Source: Sepiola atlantica
Lineage: Eukaryota; Mollusca; Cephalopoda; Sepiida; Sepiolidae
NCBI GenBank assembly: GCA_963556195.1
Contig: OY744522.1
Span: 34,844,443 to 34,908,442 of the forward strand
Direction: 5' to 3'
DNA length: 64,000 nt
Below are positions 61,138-64,000 of this stretch, in pieces (the first letter of the stretch is position 1; each line of letters opens with the position of its first letter). Below the pieces are notes generated by a model that had not been told where the DNA came from, made no database searches, and saw nothing but the letters and a program-made list of their open reading frames with translations. Position numbers and translations under genes: made by a program.

Positions 61138-63200
61138 CCTTAATGTTAAAGTGAGAGTATTGTTTAATGTTAGAGTGAGAGTATTGTTTAATGTTAAAGT
61201 GAGAGTATTGTTTAATGTTAAAGTGAGAGTATTGTTTAATGTTAAAGTGAGAGTATTGTTTAATGTTAAAGTGAGAGTATTGTTTAATGTTAAAGTGAGA
61301 GTATGGTTTAATGTTAGAGTGAGAGTATTGTTTAATGATAGAGTGAGAGTATTGTTTAATGTTAGAGTAAGAGTATTGTTTAATGTTAAAGTGAGAGTAT
61401 TGTTTAATGTTAAAGTGAGAGTATTGTTTAATGTTAAAGTGAGAGTATTGTTTAATGTTAGAGTGAGAGTATTGTTTAATGTTAGAGTGAGAGTATTGTT
61501 TAATGTTAAAGTGAGAGTATTGTTTAATGTTAAAGTGAGAGTATTGTTTAATGTTAAAGTGAGAGTATTGTTTAATGTTAAAGTGAGAGTATTGTTTAAT
61601 GTTAGAGTGAAAGTATTGTTTTATGTTAAAGTGAGAGTATTGTTTAATGTTAAAGTGAGAGTATTGTTTAATGTTAAAGTGAGAGTATTGTTTAATGTTA
61701 GAGTGAGAGTATTGTTTAATGTTAAAGTAAGAGTATTGTTTAATGTTAGAGTGAGAGTATTGTTTAATGTTAAAGTGAGAGTATTGTTTAATGTTAAAGT
61801 GAGAGTATTGTTTAATGTTAAAGTGAGAGTATAGTTTAATGTTAAAGTGAGAGTATTGTTTAATGTTAAAGTGAGAGTATTGTTTAATGTTAAAGTGAGA
61901 GTATTGTTTAATGTTAAAGTGAGAGTATTGTTTAATGTTAAAGTGAGAGTATGGTTTAATGTTAGAGTGAGAGTATTGTTTAATGTTAGAGTGAGAGTAT
62001 TGTTTAATGTTAGAGTGAGAGTATTGTTTAATGTTAAAGTGAGAGTATTGTTTAATGTTAAAGTGAGAGTATTGTTTAATGTTAAAGTGAGAGTATGGTT
62101 TAATGTTAGAGTGAGAGTATTGTTTAATGTTAGAGTGAGAGTATTGTTTAATGTTAAAGTGAGAGTATTGTTTAATGTTAAAGTGAGAGTATTGTTTAAT
62201 GTTAGAGTGAGAGTATTGTTTAATGTTAAAGTGAGAGTATGGTTTAATGTTAGAGTGAGAGTATTGTTTAATGTTAGAGTGAGAGTATTGTTTAATGTTA
62301 GAGTGAGAGTATTGTTTAATGTTAAAGTGAGAGTATTGTTTAATGTTAAAGTGAGAGTATTGTTTAATGTTAAAGTGAGAGTATTGTTTAATGTTAGAGT
62401 GAGAGTATTGTTTAATGTTAGAGTGAGAGTATTGTTTAATGTTAAAGTGAGAGTATTGTTTAATGTTAGAGTGAGAGTATTGTTTAATGTTAGAGTGAGA
62501 GTATTGTTTAATGTTAAAGTGAGAGTATTGTTTAATGTTAAAGTGAGAGTATTGTTTAATGTTAAAGTGAGAGTATGGTTTAATGTTAGAGTGAGAGTAT
62601 TGTTTAATGTTAGAGTGAGAGTATTGTTTAATGTTAAAGTGAGAGTATTGTTTAATGTTAAAGTGAGAGTATTGTTTAATGTTAGAGTGAGAGTATTGTT
62701 TAATGTTAAAGTGAGAGTATGGTATAATGTTAAAGTGAGAGTATTGTTTAATGTTAAAGTGAGAGTATTGTTTAATGTTAAAGTGAGAGTATTGTTTAAT
62801 GTTAGAGTGAGAGTATTGTTTAATGTTAGAGTGAGAGTATTGTTTAATGTTAAAGTGAGAGTATTGTTTAATGTTAAAGTGAGAGTATTGTTTAATGTTA
62901 AAGTGAGAGTATTGTTTAATGTTAAAGTGAGAGTATTGTTTAATGTTAGAGTGAGAGTATTGTTTAATGTTAAAGTGAGAGTATTGTTTAATGTTAGAGT
63001 GAGAGTATTGTTTAATGTTAAAGTGAGAGTATTGTTTAATGTTAGAGTGAGAGTATTGTTTAATGTTAAAGTGAGAGTATTGTTTAATGTTAGAGTGAGA
63101 GTATTGTTTAATGTTAAAGTGAGAGTATTGTTTAATGTTAGAGTGAGAGTATTGTTTAATGTTAAAGTGAGAGTATTGTTTAATGTTAGAGTGAGAGTCA
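61138..63200. repeat. 24-bp minisatellite, about 86 copies, inside a LINE RT domain
   Basis: The unit is gttaaagtgagagtattgtt plus taat, with A/G at one site (gttaaag/gttagag) and rare variants (tatggttt, tgatagag). It reads as an eight-residue period FNVKVRVL on the + strand over 255 and then 464 codons, broken once near 61833 by a change to TAG. The unit matches a segment present once in the related LINE at about 47060-47035. Confidence 0.98.
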
Positions 63201-63687
63201 GGGTTCTGTACTTAGTCTGTTACTTTTCAGTTGTGTCTTAAAAGCATTGTCTAGGGACTTTTGTACAGATTGCCTGGCACAGTTAGTTAACATTGTCTGG
63301 AAGAGATGCTGTATGCTGATGATTTAGTGGTTGCCTGTGAAACAATGGATGGTCTACTTGTTAAGTTAAAGACTTGGAGGTATTCTAAGTAAAGGTCTAA
63401 GCGTTAATGTTATCAGGATCAAAGTGATGATCAGTGGTTGTAGTGTTGGAAAGCTCTCAGATAGAGGAAAGTTTCCCTGCTTAGTTTGTAGAAAGGGAGT
63501 TAGAAGCAACTCAATTTTTTGTAGTACTTCTAAGTATTAGGTACACAAGAGGTACAGTGGAATTACAAGTAGGTTGAGAGATGATAACCAGTTTGTGTAC
63601 AAGAAGTGTAAGACAATGGAGACGGATGAAAATTCATATGTGGAGAAAGTATATTTAGACGGCAATGAGGTCCAGAAATTTTATTAC

Positions 63688-63923
63688 TGTTGTGACCTTG
63701 AAGGGCCAATAATAATTAAGACAAAACGGTGGTATATTTACAAGAGTGTATTTACAGAAGTACAGAATAGTATGTTATAGAAAGTCTGCGTCTGATACTG
63801 TGGTAATGACTGTTACCGATGACTGCCGCCGTGACTGCTATAACACTTCATCGTAATTATTCACAGTCTCTGGAAGAGTCCATCTACTACCGAAATAGAG
63901 TAGATCACCATCACACCATAACA
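63688..63923 (-). mobile_element. Solo LTR with 5-bp target duplication ATTAC
   Basis: The 236-bp element has TGTTGTG at the left and CCATAACA at the right, so TG...CA in either orientation. It is flanked on both sides by ATTAC (63683-63687 and 63924-63928). Read on the - strand its start (TGTTATGGTGTGATGGTGAT) matches the LTR at 57811, and its end shares ctgtacttctgtaaatac and cacaaca with it. It sits inside the LINE. A solo LTR arises by recombination between the two LTRs of a full element. Confidence 0.9.
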
Positions 63924-64000
63924 ATTACCGTAACTGGTGATGGTGTGATTTTAAGAGTTAGGGGTGGATGGAGCAAGTAGTAAGTTCAGAAAACTACTAA

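Larger units (their letters stand above)
60530..64000 (+). pseudogene. LINE family A copy, RT domain split by a minisatellite and a solo LTR
   Basis: 60620-61140 matches the - strand LINE at 47607-47040 (VAEMLKAVGETDINMITDLK, LSTIVNCYKG, FGFMPGQSS, several stops). At 61138 the reading enters a 24-bp tandem array that ends at about 63200. The RT then resumes with MLYADDLVVA (YADD at 63312-63323), a cysteine-rich block (CLVCRKGV...CSTSK) and KKCKTMETDENSYVEKVYLD. A solo LTR interrupts it at 63688-63923, and the LINE goes on to the window end. Confidence 0.9.

Noticed and set aside
61067..63241. Reading frames of 255 and 464 codons with FNVKVRVL repeats as a structural protein
   Set aside because: They are a 24-bp minisatellite inside a decayed LINE RT, with stops on both sides.

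Overview
This 64 kb window is animal nuclear DNA, made almost entirely of introns and repeats, and it carries the middle part of one ciliary gene. Eleven exons on the + strand (3325 to 58956) join in a continuous reading frame of 660 codons. They encode an internal stretch of HYDIN, the giant protein of the ciliary central-pair apparatus. All intron phases agree, ten of the eleven exons end at a GT donor that I can place (one of these is followed by the window's last intron), and one intron uses a GC donor. The exons carry beta-sandwich segments of the ASH/MSP type, a linker, and a P-loop of the adenylate-kinase type whose glycine codon is split by a 7.8 kb intron. Gene start and gene end both lie outside the window. 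Exon sequence is only about 3% of the window. The long introns, (TA)n tracts, tRNA-derived SINEs, and mix of Gypsy, BEL/Pao, Penelope-like and LINE remnants suggest a lophotrochozoan, most likely a coleoid cephalopod such as an octopus. That assignment is inference.

Layout. 1-2300: decayed Gypsy gag-pol on the - strand. 2830-5390: microsatellites, a perfect 57-bp hairpin, exon 1, a second fold-back and a 138-bp tandem array. 5884-7927: exons 2 and 3. 8380-12100: SINEs, hairpins, Penelope-like pieces including a recognisable hammerhead ribozyme, and a LINE tail. 12123-13217: exons 4 and 5. 13431-14280: 75-bp minisatellite. 16690: exon 6. 17300-19300: two opposed LINE fragments and an LTR/primer-binding-site/gag unit. 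22024: exon 7. 22287-36155: a 13.9 kb array of about 220 copies of a 63-bp unit, filling nearly all of intron 7. 36310 and 41198: exons 8 and 9. 37260-40540: LINE and BEL/Pao pieces and a MITE. 41950-44358: a TA-flanked TIR transposon whose body is a 32-bp minisatellite. 44740-47935: a LINE split by an insertion with promoter-like direct repeats. 49147: exon 10. 50020-58000: tandemly structured elements in inverted orientation, LINE 3' ends and a Gypsy integrase with its 3' LTR. 58808: exon 11. 60500-64000: a LINE whose reverse-transcriptase domain is interrupted by about 86 copies of a 24-bp unit and which is also split by a solo LTR with an ATTAC target duplication.

The main theme is that tandem arrays grow out of mobile elements inside introns of a conserved gene. 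Six arrays make up about 20 kb (31%) of the window. In two cases the seed of the array can be seen: a transposon terminal repeat for the 32-bp array, and a reverse-transcriptase coding segment for the 24-bp array. Very long reading frames in the arrays (up to 928 codons) follow from unit lengths divisible by three and are not counted here as genes.
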